The notes under the pieces were generated by a model. The model made no database searches. It had not been told where the DNA came from and saw nothing but the letters and a program-made list of their open reading frames with translations. A program made the translations under genes and the position numbers. From assembly GCA_039812685.1 (NCBI GenBank), contig JBDIBB010000077.1, positions 1 through 19,396 on the forward strand: 19,396 bases of DNA, written 5' to 3'. Of this stretch, positions 1-7,900 are shown one piece after another. Position 1 is the stretch's first letter. Every line of letters starts with the position of its first letter. The stretch is from JBDIBB01 sp039812685. GTDB lineage: Bacteria > Acidobacteriota > Vicinamibacteria > Vicinamibacterales > JAFNAJ01.

Positions 1-237
1 GCGGAGCGGACGACGAGCGCCGGCACGTGGAGCGAGTTCGTCGCGCTGATGGAAGGGCGGCCGGGCTTCGTGATCTCGCCCTGGTGCGGATCGGCCGAAT
101 GCGAGGCGCTGATCAAGGCCGAGACGCAGGCGACGATTCGCAACATCCCGTTCATCGCGCCGTCGCCCGAACGGCGGGCGTGCGTGAAGTGCGGCCAGCC
201 GGCCGTCGCGATGCCCTACTTCGCGAAGGCCTATTAG
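1..237 (+). CDS. proS: Prolyl-tRNA synthetase, type 3 (C-terminal fragment)
   Basis: Only the last 78 residues are inside the window; the frame is open to base 1, so the gene starts upstream. The product charges tRNA-Pro with proline in the cytoplasm. The visible part matches the C-terminal zinc-binding-like domain of archaeal/eukaryote-type (type 3) ProRS: a WCG-x3-CE segment, then an IKAETQATIRNIPF block, a CVKCGQPA pair of cysteines and the FAKAY end with a terminal Tyr. The four cysteines (two in WCGSAEC, two in CVKC) are the usual metal-ligand set. Bacterial type-1 ProRS lacks this domain, so the subtype call is fairly firm. Nothing can be said about the catalytic core or promoter. Confidence 0.93.
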   Translation, partial: AERTTSAGTWSEFVALMEGRPGFVISPWCGSAECEALIKAETQATIRNIPFIAPSPERRACVKCGQPAVAMPYFAKAY

Positions 238-280
238 GTTTGGTGAGCGTGCCGGCGGGGCGGGCGGTGGAGGCCGGCCC

Positions 281-296
281 CGTGCGGCACCGCACG
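281..296. terminator. Small GC hairpin between proS and the HEAT-like gene
   Basis: CGTGCG and CGCACG form a 6-bp stem with a 4-nt loop, between two convergent gene ends (237 on + and 305 on -). There is no T-run on either side, so a terminator role is only suggested by position. Confidence 0.3.
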
Positions 297-304
297 CGAC
301 GCGG

Positions 305-1282
305 TCATCGTGCCGTCCGCGTCCGTGGGACGGCAGCCGCCTCAGCCAGTGAGGGGGCCCTGGTCGCCAGCCGCCGGACGGCGGCGTGGCGGCCGCTGAG
401 TCGATGCCGCTTGCAGATCTCGGCGGCGACCTCGCGCAACCGATCGCGCGTCCACTGATCGGCCGTGCGCACCCAGGCCGACGCAATGGCATCCAGGCAG
501 TCGGGATCGCCGATCTCGCGCATGGCGACGACCGCCCCGATCGGGGGGGGATCCTCGGCCCGTTCGAACAACTCCCGCAGGTCGTAGAGCGCGACGGTGC
601 TGCCTCGGGCCGCCAGCGCCTGGTGCAGGGCCCCGCGCGCAGCCAGCCACTCGGCTGCCTGCGAGGGGTCGGTCGCCTCGCGCTGCCGTGCCCTGGCCCG
701 CTCCAGCGCCCGGTGCAGCTCGGGAAGCGGGGCCGTCATGCCCTGCGCCGCGGCATAGTCGCGCACCGCGGCCGCCGACAGGGCGATGCCGGTCGCCGAG
801 GCAAGGGGGTCGCCGTCCGATCCCGGCCGGACCCCGTCGGGAAGTCGGGCCATGAGCGCCGCCGCTGCGGCGCCTCCGAGTTCGCTGACGGCTTCGGCCG
901 CCAGCCGGCGGGCGTCGCGTGGCGCCGCCTCGTCGAGGGCGATCGCGGCCAGGCGATCGAAGGCGAGCGTCGAGATCTCGCGGTCGGCGGCCCTCAGCCA
1001 GCACCTCCACACCTGCGCGCCGATTCCGGCGGCCGCCTCCGCGCGGGCGGCGGCGTCGTCGACGGCCTGCGCCGCCTCGCGCGTGGGCGGGAGCAGGGCG
1101 AGCACGCCGAGCAGGGTTTCCACGCCGCCCCCCGTGGCCTCGGCCAGTGCGTCGAGGACGTGCGGCACGGCGCGGGCGCCGAGCACGAGCAGACGTGCGC
1201 GGGCAGCTTCGGCCCGCACCGGATCGCCGGTCAGGAGGTCGGCCACCAGCCGTGCCGCCTCGCCTGCCACGGATCGCCTCAT
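305..1282 (-). CDS. HEAT-like alpha-helical protein of unknown function
   Basis: About 325 residues, Ala/Arg/Leu-rich and almost entirely helical in appearance. Short amphipathic helices repeat with patterns like LGARAVPHVLDALAE and FDRLAAIALDEAAPRDARRLAAEAVSELG, which resemble HEAT/armadillo repeats; a later block reads IGAVVAMREIGDPDCLDAIASAW. No catalytic motif, signal peptide or membrane segment is visible. The start is uncertain. An upstream GTG at 1345 would add 21 residues, but those codons overlap a good promoter-like sequence (1298-1326) and have no ribosome binding site, so I prefer the ATG at 1282 or the GTG codons at 1288/1285. The gene is divergent from the DUF192 gene. The HEAT-like label is a pattern call; the partner and role are unknown. 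Confidence 0.75.
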   Translation of the reverse strand: MRRSVAGEAARLVADLLTGDPVRAEAARARLLVLGARAVPHVLDALAEATGGGVETLLGVLALLPPTREAAQAVDDAAARAEAAAGIGAQVWRCWLRAADREISTLAFDRLAAIALDEAAPRDARRLAAEAVSELGGAAAAALMARLPDGVRPGSDGDPLASATGIALSAAAVRDYAAAQGMTAPLPELHRALERARARQREATDPSQAAEWLAARGALHQALAARGSTVALYDLRELFERAEDPPPIGAVVAMREIGDPDCLDAIASAWVRTADQWTRDRLREVAAEICKRHRLSGRHAAVRRLATRAPSLAEAAAVPRTRTAR

Positions 1283-1297
1283 CACCACCCGCGTATC

Positions 1298-1326
1298 ATA
1301 GTAGGCTTGCGCGCCCACGCTGTCAC
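1298..1326 (-). promoter_or_regulatory. Putative sigma-70 promoter for the HEAT-like gene
   Basis: On the - strand, GTGACA (1321-1326, 5/6 to TTGACA) is followed after 17 nt by TACTAT (1298-1303, 4/6 to TATAAT). Transcription would start near 1291, only a few bases before GTG 1288, GTG 1285 and ATG 1282. The transcript would have almost no leader. Confidence 0.45.
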
Positions 1327-1386
1327 CGGGGCCGGACCCATCCACCCGGGTGGCGGAGCCGGGCGTCGCCGACGTCGAGGTTGACG

Positions 1387-1848
1387 ATGACTCGTCTGAT
1401 GATTGCGTTGCTGCTGACCGTCGTGATGGGGGGCGCGGCCCTCGCGCAGTTCGCCAAGGCCCGCGGGGAGGTGGTGTTTCCCGACAAGACGCGAGTGAGC
1501 GTCGAGATCGCGGCCAGCGACGCCGACCGCCAGCGCGGGCTGATGTTCCGCGAGCGGCTGGCGCCCAACGAGGGTATGGTGTTCATCTTCGAGGAGAGCG
1601 GCACCTATCCGTTCTGGATGAAGAACACCCTCATTCCGCTCGACATGATCTGGGTGGACTCCCACTACCGCATCGTGGACATCGCCCACTCGGTGCCGCC
1701 CTGCAAGGCCGATCCGTGTCCATCCTACGGGCACAACGGGTCGGCGCTCTACGTGGTGGAGGTGGTCTCGGGCTTCGCGAAGCAGCACGCCGCGAAGCCG
1801 GGAGATACCCTTGTCTTCACCAACGTGCCGGCGCGCGTCGCGCGGTGA
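1387..1848 (+). CDS. Secreted DUF192 family protein
   Basis: A 153-residue member of the DUF192 (COG1430) family. Residues 1-20 form a signal peptide with a hydrophobic core (LMIALLLTVVMGGAALA) and a likely cut after ALA. The mature part shows the family blocks in order: RQRGLMFRERL, NEGMVFIFEESG, YPFWMKNTLIPLDMIWVD, then IVDIAHSVPPC with a second cysteine in DPCPSYG, and ALYVVEVVSGFA. The length is normal for the family. The ATG at 1387 is preceded by GAGG (1377-1380) at 6-nt spacing. Biochemical function is not established for the family; the sequence predicts a small beta-rich periplasmic or extracytoplasmic domain. It stands alone, divergent from the HEAT-like gene and convergent with tatC. 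Confidence 0.9.
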   Translation: MTRLMIALLLTVVMGGAALAQFAKARGEVVFPDKTRVSVEIAASDADRQRGLMFRERLAPNEGMVFIFEESGTYPFWMKNTLIPLDMIWVDSHYRIVDIAHSVPPCKADPCPSYGHNGSALYVVEVVSGFAKQHAAKPGDTLVFTNVPARVAR

Positions 1849-1859
1849 GCCGAACCGGC

Positions 1860-1886
1860 CCGCCCCGGCGCGTCGCGCCGGGGCGG
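1860..1886. terminator. Strong bidirectional hairpin between DUF192 gene and tatC
   Basis: CCGCCCCGGCGC (1860-1871) and GCGCCGGGGCGG (1875-1886) pair perfectly over 12 bp with a GTC loop. It lies between two convergent stop codons (1848 on +, 1912 on -). There is no T-tract, but the stem is very stable and its position fits a shared terminator. Confidence 0.65.
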
Positions 1887-1911
1887 TGCCCCGCCTGCGG
1901 GCCGCCAGGCC

Positions 1912-2700
1912 TCACGCGTCCTTCGGCTTGCGCTTCTGGAACAGCCAGGCGATGGCGATGCTGATCAGGTAGAGGCCGATCATCGGGCCCGCCACGAGCG
2001 ACTGCGTCACCGGATCGGCCGTCGGGGTGATCACCGCCGCGATGATGAAGATGATCAGGATCGCGTACTTGATGTTCTTCGCGAGGAACTTCGGCGTCAC
2101 GACGCCGACACGGGCCAGGAAGAAGACCACGGTCGGCAACTGGAACACCAGCCCCATGGCCAGCATGAGCTTCACGTAGAGCGAGAAGACCGGCTGGATG
2201 CGGGGCAGGAACTGCATGTAGTCGGTGGTGAACCCGGCGAAGAACTGCCACGCCCAGGGAAACACCAGGTAGTGCGAGAAGGCGGCCCCCGACACGAAGA
2301 ACACCGTGGCGAAGAGCACGAACGGCACGGCGAACCTCTTCTCGTTCGCGTAGAGGCCCGGCGCGACGAACAGCCACACCTGGTAGAGCACCACCGGGGT
2401 CGCCAGCAGCAGGCCCACCAGCGCGGCCACCTTCATGTAGAGCAGGAAGGCCTCGGCCGGTTCGGTGTAGATCAGTCGGCCGCCGTCGGGCAACACCTCC
2501 TGCAGCGGCCGCATGATGAAGGCGAAGATGCGCTCGATGAACGCGAAGGCGACGAGGAACCCGACGACCACCGCGAGCAGGGACCGGATCAGGCGGGTCC
2601 GCAGTTCGTCGAGATGGTCGAGGAACGACATGCGCCCATCGTCGGACGCGTCGTCTTCCTCGGGAGCACGGGGCGGCCGCAGCGGGCCGGTCAGCGACAC
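1912..2700 (-). CDS. tatC: Sec-independent protein translocase TatC
   Basis: A 262-residue polytopic inner-membrane protein, the receptor that recognises twin-arginine signal peptides. The family signature MSFLDHLDELRTRLIRSL is at about residues 24-41, followed by six hydrophobic segments. These include LLAVVVGFLVAFAFIERIFAF, the VALVGLLLATPVVLYQVWLFVAPGLY region with the conserved YQ-W-FVAPGL pattern, VPFVLFATVFFVSGAAFSHYLVFP, and IIFIIAAVITPTADPVTQ. The C-terminus is a short basic tail. A GTG at 2700 gives an acidic, Pro-rich N-terminal extension. The ATG at 2631, just before SFLDHLDELR, is the alternative and would match typical TatC length better. Neither has a clear Shine-Dalgarno. tatA lies 21 nt upstream if GTG 2700 is used, so the two are co-transcribed. 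No tatB is seen. Confidence 0.95.
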   Translation of the reverse strand: MSLTGPLRPPRAPEEDDASDDGRMSFLDHLDELRTRLIRSLLAVVVGFLVAFAFIERIFAFIMRPLQEVLPDGGRLIYTEPAEAFLLYMKVAALVGLLLATPVVLYQVWLFVAPGLYANEKRFAVPFVLFATVFFVSGAAFSHYLVFPWAWQFFAGFTTDYMQFLPRIQPVFSLYVKLMLAMGLVFQLPTVVFFLARVGVVTPKFLAKNIKYAILIIFIIAAVITPTADPVTQSLVAGPMIGLYLISIAIAWLFQKRKPKDA

Positions 2701-2721
2701 GGGGGAACGGGCGAGGGGACG

Positions 2722-3009
2722 CTAGGCGCCGGCGCCCGGGGTCCTGGGCTGCGTGCCTTCGGTGGCGGTGGTCGCGGCGGGCGTCTCGGGGGTGACCGCG
2801 ACGGCGGCGGGCTTGCGCGCGGCGTCGCGCTGCTCCTCGACGCGAATCTCGTCCTCCAGGCTGTTGCGCAGTTCGTTGGAAGCCCGCTTGAACTCGTTGA
2901 TGCTCTTGCCGAGCGACTTGCCCAGTTCCGGCAACTTCCGTGGGCCGAAGATGATGAGCGCGATCACGAAGATGATGATCAGCTCAGGCATCCCGATGGG
3001 ACCAAACAT
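2722..3009 (-). CDS. tatA: Sec-independent protein translocase TatA
   Basis: A 95-residue single-span protein that forms the pore-like part of the Tat translocase. Residues 1-20 hold the N-terminal transmembrane helix (PELIIIFVIALII). It is followed directly by the FGPRKLPELG hinge and the amphipathic helix SLGKSINEFKRAS, which is the classical TatA order. The C-terminal 35 residues are an Ala/Pro/Thr-rich disordered tail. The ATG at 3009 has GAGGAG (3017-3022) at 7-nt spacing. It is the first gene of a tatA-tatC pair. TatB is not distinguishable nearby, so this protein may serve both A and B roles, as in other TatAC systems. Expression probably comes from the promoter at 3143-3172 through a 127-nt leader. 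Confidence 0.94.
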   Translation of the reverse strand: MFGPIGMPELIIIFVIALIIFGPRKLPELGKSLGKSINEFKRASNELRNSLEDEIRVEEQRDAARKPAAVAVTPETPAATTATEGTQPRTPGAGA

Positions 3010-3045
3010 GGACTCGCTCCTCGTCCGGCCGGGGCCGGGACGCTT

Positions 3046-3107
3046 GCGGGGTGGCGCCGCCGGAAGAGACCATCCGGGCGCGCCGGCGCCTGTGGGGCGC
3101 CACCCGC
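3046..3107 (-). promoter_or_regulatory. Stable hairpin in the tatA leader
   Basis: GCGGGGTGGCGCC (3046-3058) pairs with GGCGCCACCCGC (3096-3107): 12 bp with a single bulged G and a 37-nt loop. The structure lies wholly inside the predicted tatA 5' leader, ending about 24 nt before the tatA Shine-Dalgarno. An alternative partner GGCGCC occurs at 3085-3090. Role unknown: attenuator, stability element or fortuitous GC pairing. Confidence 0.45.
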
Positions 3108-3142
3108 CAGAGTTACCGCCTGCCGTGTAACTCGTTCAGGCG

Positions 3143-3172
3143 ATTATAGAAACCCGGTTCCGGCGCGGTCAA
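3143..3172 (-). promoter_or_regulatory. Near-consensus sigma-70 promoter for tatA-tatC
   Basis: On the - strand TTGACC (3167-3172, 5/6) and TATAAT (3143-3148, 6/6) are separated by 18 nt. This is one of the very few AT-rich spots in the window. The predicted start is about 3136, leaving a leader of about 127 nt before the tatA ATG. Confidence 0.75.
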
Positions 3173-3213
3173 GGAACGCGGCGGGGCCCGGCGGCGCGCC
3201 GGGGCCTGCGTCG

Positions 3214-3242
3214 TTGCGGGGGACGTCGGTCTCTGGTACGAT
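3214..3242 (+). promoter_or_regulatory. Putative promoter of the S41 protease gene, almost leaderless
   Basis: TTGCGG (3214-3219) and TACGAT (3237-3242) are spaced by 17 nt on the + strand. Transcription would begin at about 3249, three bases before the ATG at 3252. No Shine-Dalgarno is present in front of that ATG, which agrees with leaderless or near-leaderless translation. Confidence 0.45.
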
Positions 3243-3251
3243 TTCCCGCAT

Positions 3252-4883
3252 ATGTTCAAGCATCGCACGCTCTCTGCGGCGGTGTTCGCCGTGCTCGTGG
3301 GCGCGCTGGTCGGCGGGGTGTTCGGCCGCAGCGCGCTGGCCACGCAGGACCGCGTCGCGGAGCGATATCGCGTGTTCACGGCGGCGCTGGCCGCCGTCGA
3401 GTCCCAGTACGTCGAGCCGGTGGAGTCCGATCGCGTCGTCTATGCCGCCATCCAGGGCATGGTGCAGACGCTCGACCCGCACTCGAACTTCCTCGATCCG
3501 CGCACGTACGCGCAGTTGCGCGAGCGGCAGGAGGGGCGCTACTACGGCCTGGGCATCACCATCCAGGTCGTGGATGGCGACATCACCGTGGTGTCGCTCT
3601 TCGAGGGATCGCCGGCCTACAAGCGCGGCATCCGGCGCGGCGACGTCATCGCGCGCATCAAGGGCGAGGACACCAAGGGCTGGACCAGCGATCGCGCGGT
3701 CTCGTACCTGCGCGGGCCCAAGGGCTCGACGGTCGACATCGGCCTGCGCCGCAAGGGGTTCGATCAGCTGATCACGCTGTCGGTGGAGCGCGACGAGGTC
3801 AGCATTCCCACCATCCAGGGCGTGTTCATGGTGGACTCCACCACCGGCTACGTCCGGCTGCGCGACTTCTCGGAGACCACCGACCGCGATCTGGGACGCG
3901 CCATCGAGACGCTCAAGGCCAAGGGCATGGCGCAGTTGCTGCTCGACCTGCGCGACAACCCCGGCGGCCCGCTCGACCAGGCGATCCGCGTGGCGAACCG
4001 CTTCCTGCCGCGCGGCGACATGATCGTCTATACCCGCGGCCGCATCGCCAACTCCGATCACGATTACCGCGCCACCGAGGATCCCACCGTCGGCGAGGTC
4101 CCCATCGTCGTGCTCGTGAACCGCAACAGCGCGAGCGCCGCCGAGATCGTGGCGGGCGCGCTGCAGGATCACGATCGCGGCCTGGTGGTGGGCGAGAACA
4201 CGTTCGGCAAGGGGCTCGTGCAGTCGATCTACCGCATCAGCCAGGGCGCCGGGCTCGCGCTGACGACGGCCCGCTACTACACGCCGAGCGGACGGCTGAT
4301 TCAGCGGCCGTGGGACGGGACCTTCGACGAATACCTCACCTACACGTTGCGCGATCAGGACGGCCCCCGGCAGCACGATCAGAGCACGATGAAGCACACC
4401 GACAGCGGCCGGAAGGTGTACGGCGGCGTGGGCATCGAGCCCGACACCTTCAAGGCCGGCCCGGTCGAGGGGTTCAACCCCACGCGATTCGGGCGCTCGC
4501 TCTACGCGCGGCAGGCGTTCGCCTCCTTCGCGCAGCGGTTCGTCGCCGTGGGCGACACGCGCATCCAGGCGACGGGCAAGGGACAGCGCGTGGTGGAGCG
4601 GGGCTTCGAGGTCACCGACGAGATGGTCGCCGACTTCCAGGCGTTCCTTGCGAGCGAGCACGTCAGGGTGGACGAGCAGGCCTTTGCCGCCGACCGCGAG
4701 TTCATCCGGGCGATGATCCGCTACGACGTCGATCTGGCCCTGTTCGGCGTGGAAGAGGCCCGCCGTCACCTGATCCCCAAGGATCCCCAGGCCCAGTTGG
4801 CGCTGTCGCTGTTCCCTGAAGCCGTACGGCTGTCGGAGAATGCCCGGCGATCCCGCCAGGTCGCAAGCCGTCAGGAGCACTGA
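3252..4883 (+). CDS. S41 family carboxy-terminal processing protease (CtpA-like)
   Basis: A 543-residue serine protease of the tail-specific/CtpA family, acting outside the cytoplasmic membrane on protein C-termini. Residues 1-30 are a signal anchor (FAVLVGALVGGVFG). An N-terminal helical region (QYVEPVESDRVVYAAIQGMVQTLDPHSNFLD) is typical of Ctp proteins. A PDZ domain follows (about 95-180; YGLGITIQV, GSPAYKRGIRRGDVIARI), then the S41 core with LLLDLRDNPGG. The Ser-Lys dyad is visible as Ser295 in NSASAAEIVAG and Lys320 in FGKGLVQ, 25 residues apart as in known members. The ~150-residue C-terminal extension carries a conserved-looking YYTPSGRLIQRPW segment and a long helical tail. The ATG at 3252 lacks a Shine-Dalgarno. 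Smc follows after 84 nt, and the two may be co-transcribed. The natural substrate is unknown. Confidence 0.95.
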   Translation: MFKHRTLSAAVFAVLVGALVGGVFGRSALATQDRVAERYRVFTAALAAVESQYVEPVESDRVVYAAIQGMVQTLDPHSNFLDPRTYAQLRERQEGRYYGLGITIQVVDGDITVVSLFEGSPAYKRGIRRGDVIARIKGEDTKGWTSDRAVSYLRGPKGSTVDIGLRRKGFDQLITLSVERDEVSIPTIQGVFMVDSTTGYVRLRDFSETTDRDLGRAIETLKAKGMAQLLLDLRDNPGGPLDQAIRVANRFLPRGDMIVYTRGRIANSDHDYRATEDPTVGEVPIVVLVNRNSASAAEIVAGALQDHDRGLVVGENTFGKGLVQSIYRISQGAGLALTTARYYTPSGRLIQRPWDGTFDEYLTYTLRDQDGPRQHDQSTMKHTDSGRKVYGGVGIEPDTFKAGPVEGFNPTRFGRSLYARQAFASFAQRFVAVGDTRIQATGKGQRVVERGFEVTDEMVADFQAFLASEHVRVDEQAFAADREFIRAMIRYDVDLALFGVEEARRHLIPKDPQAQLALSLFPEAVRLSENARRSRQVASRQEH

Positions 4884-4891
4884 GGCGCACG

Positions 4892-4946
4892 GCCGCCGGC
4901 GGCTCCCGTCCACACCGATGTTCCGGCGCCGTCCAGCGCGGCGCCG
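4892..4946 (+). other. Palindrome and hairpin between the S41 gene and smc
   Basis: GCCGCCGGCGGC (4892-4903) is a 12-nt perfect palindrome. CGGCGCC (4924-4930) and GGCGCCG (4940-4946) form a 7-bp stem with a 9-nt loop. Neither is followed by a T-run. They could weaken readthrough into smc or simply reflect GC bias. Confidence 0.25.
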
Positions 4947-4967
4947 CGTGTCCCGCTGCTAGACCCG

Positions 4968-7900
4968 ATGCGTCTGAATCGTCTCGAAATCTCCGGCTTC
5001 AAGAGCTTTCCCGACCGCGCCGATCTCGCCTTCGATCGGGGCGTCACCGCCATCGTCGGTCCCAACGGGTGCGGCAAGTCGAACGTCGTGGACGCCATCA
5101 CGTGGGTGCTGGGCGAGCAGAGCGCCAAGAGCCTCCGTGGCGAGCGGATGGAGGACGTGATCTTCGGTGGCAGCGACGCGCGCAAGCCGACGGCCGCCGC
5201 CGAGGTTCGGCTGAAGCTGGCCGACGTCCCGTCACAGGCCGCCCGCGCGGCCGCGGCGCGGCTCGACCCCGCGCTCGGCAGCGCGACCGGCGACGGCGAC
5301 GGCGTGCAGATGACGCTGCCCGCCACCGACGCGCGCGACGTCGAGATCGCGCGGCGCCTCTACCGGTCGGGTGAGAGCGAGTACCTGATCGACGGCGACG
5401 TGGTCCGGCTGCGCGACGTGCAGGATCTGCTGATGGACGGCGGACTCGGCGTCCGCGCCTACGCCGTGATCGAACAGGGCAAGATCGGCCAGATCCTCAG
5501 CGCCAAGCCGACCGAGCGGCGCCTGCTGATCGAGGAAGCCGCCGGCGTCACGAAGTACAAGTCGCGCCGCCGCTCCGCCGAACTGAAGCTCGAGGCCGCG
5601 CAGCAGAACCTCGCGCGCGTCGACGACGTGATCTTCGAGATCGAGAAGCAGCGCGCGTCGCTCAAGCGGCAGGCGGCCAAGGCCCGGCGATACCGCGCGC
5701 TGCGAGAGGAACTGCGGCGGTGGGAGAAGGTGCTCTTCGCGCGCCGCTATCGCGCGCTCGCGCAGGCCATCGAGGCGGCTCGCGCCCGGCTGGCCGAGGC
5801 CCGTGAGCGTGAGGCGCAGCTCGTGTCGGAGTTCGCGGCGTGCGAGCGCCGGCTCGACGCCACGCGCGCCGACCTCGCCGCGCTCGAGGCGCGGGCGACC
5901 GCCGCGCGCGACACCGCACATGCCTGCGAACTCGACACCGAGCGTCGCCAGCAGCAACTCGCGTTCGATCGCCAGCAGGTCGATGGCCTGGCGGACGCCG
6001 TCGGGATCCTCGCCGCCGAACTGACTGACATCGAGACCCGCCGTGCGCCCGCGCAGGCCGAACTCGAGCAGCGGCGTGCCGCCTCGGCCGAGGCCGAGAC
6101 GTCATGCCAGGAGGCTGCCGGACACCTCGCGGGGCGGCAGGACGAGGTGCTCGACGCCCAGCGCCGCGTCCAGTCGGCGGAGGCGGCGGTCGAGGATGCC
6201 CGGCGCCAGGCGTCGGCCAACGCCGCCGCGGTCGCTACGCTGCGCAACGTCATCGAGCGCGCGCGCGAGGCCGCTGAACGCCTCGCCGGCGAGATGACGC
6301 GGCTCGACGGCGAAGCCGGCGATCTGCGCATCGAGGTGGGGCGCGTCACGGCCGAACGGGAACAGTTCGCCGAGGCCCTCCGCGGGGTGCAGTCGGCCGT
6401 CGAGCAGTCGCGCCAGGCCATGGCGCTGCGGGGGGTCGCGCTGGCCGCCGAGCGCGCCGGGCGTGAGCGGCAGCGTGCCGACCTGCGCGCCAGCGAGCGC
6501 GAGGCCGCGAGCCTCGATGCCCGGCTCCGATCGCTGGAGGAACTCGAGGCCGCGCGCGAGGGTTATGGAGACGCCGCACGCGCCATCCTCGCCGACCCCC
6601 GCCTGGGGCTGACCCACGCCGGGGCCGTGGCCGACGTGGTGGAGGCCGAACCCGCCTACGAGCGCGCCGTCGAGGCGTGCCTCGGCGACCTGCTCCAGTT
6701 CGTGCTGGTCGCCTCGCACGACGTCGCCAGGCGAGGGCTGGAACTGGTCCGGGCTCGCAACCTCGGGCGTTGCGGATTCCTCGTCACCGGCGCGGATGGT
6801 CAGTCGCCGGCGGCTGCCGTGCCGCCGGCGGCCGGGCTCGTGGCGCTGGCCTCCGTGCTGCGCGTGAGCGGCCCGCACGCCGCCGCCATCACCTCCGCGG
6901 TCGGCGAGGCCTGGGTGGCCGACTCGTTCGAGGCAGCCGCTGAGGCATCGCGGGCGACGCTCGCGCCGGTGGTCTCGCTTGCCGGCGACGTGTTCCGCGC
7001 GGGCCGCCTCGTGTCGGGCGGCAGTCGCGCCGAGGGGCGGGGGCTGCTCACGACCAAGCGTGAACTCCGGGAACTGCGGGAACGCACGGCCGCGGCCCAC
7101 GAGCAGGCCGCGCGTCTGGCGAGCGGCCTGATCGCCGTCGACGCCGCCGTCGGCGAGCACGAGCAGGTCATCGCGGATCTGGCGGCCGCGCTGCACGCAC
7201 ACGAGAAGGCCGGCGTCGGCGCCGAGGTGCAGGTGTCGCGTGCCGCCGGCGACCTCGATCGCCTGGCGCGCCGCCTCGACCTCGTGGCCAGCGAGCGGCG
7301 GCGAATCGTCGAGGAGCGCGAGGCGCAGCTCACGCGGCAGGAAGAGGCCCAGCAGTCGGTGGGCGAGCACGAGCAGCGGCAGCGCGATCTGGACACGGCC
7401 CTCGAGGAGGCGGCCCGGCGGCTCGCGGGCGCCCGTGAGTCGTTCGCCGAAGTGTCGGATCGGCTGGCCGAGGCGCGCGCGCGGCACGCCGCGCTGGTGG
7501 AGCGCGCCGCGGGCGTCGCCAACGACGTGCGGCGCCTCGAGGAGAGCTGCCGCGAACTCGAGCAGCGGTTCGCCTCGCGGTCGGCCGAGCGCGAGCGCAG
7601 TCTCGCGCGCCGCCTCGACCTCGAGGCGGCAATCGACGCCGGTGCCGCGCGGCTGGCCGACGAACAGCAGGCCCTCGGCGCGGCGCGCGAGGAAGTGCGG
7701 CGGGCCGAGGCGGACGCCGGTGAACGCTCCGAGGAGTTCGGGCGCGTCGACGCCGAAGCCCGAAGCGCACGGGTGCTCGTCGAGGAGGCCCGCGCGGCGC
7801 TCGCGCACCTCGACGTGGCGCGCGCCACGGCGGAGTCCGATCTCGTGCACCTGGCGGCCTCCTGCCAGGAAGCGCTGCAGGCGCCGCTCGACGAGGTGGC

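Noticed and set aside
3144..4913. A 589-codon open frame antisense to the S41 protease gene
   Set aside because: It mirrors the codon pattern of a well-recognised S41 gene in GC-rich DNA, shows no family motifs and is Arg/His/Ala-rich as expected for a shadow frame.
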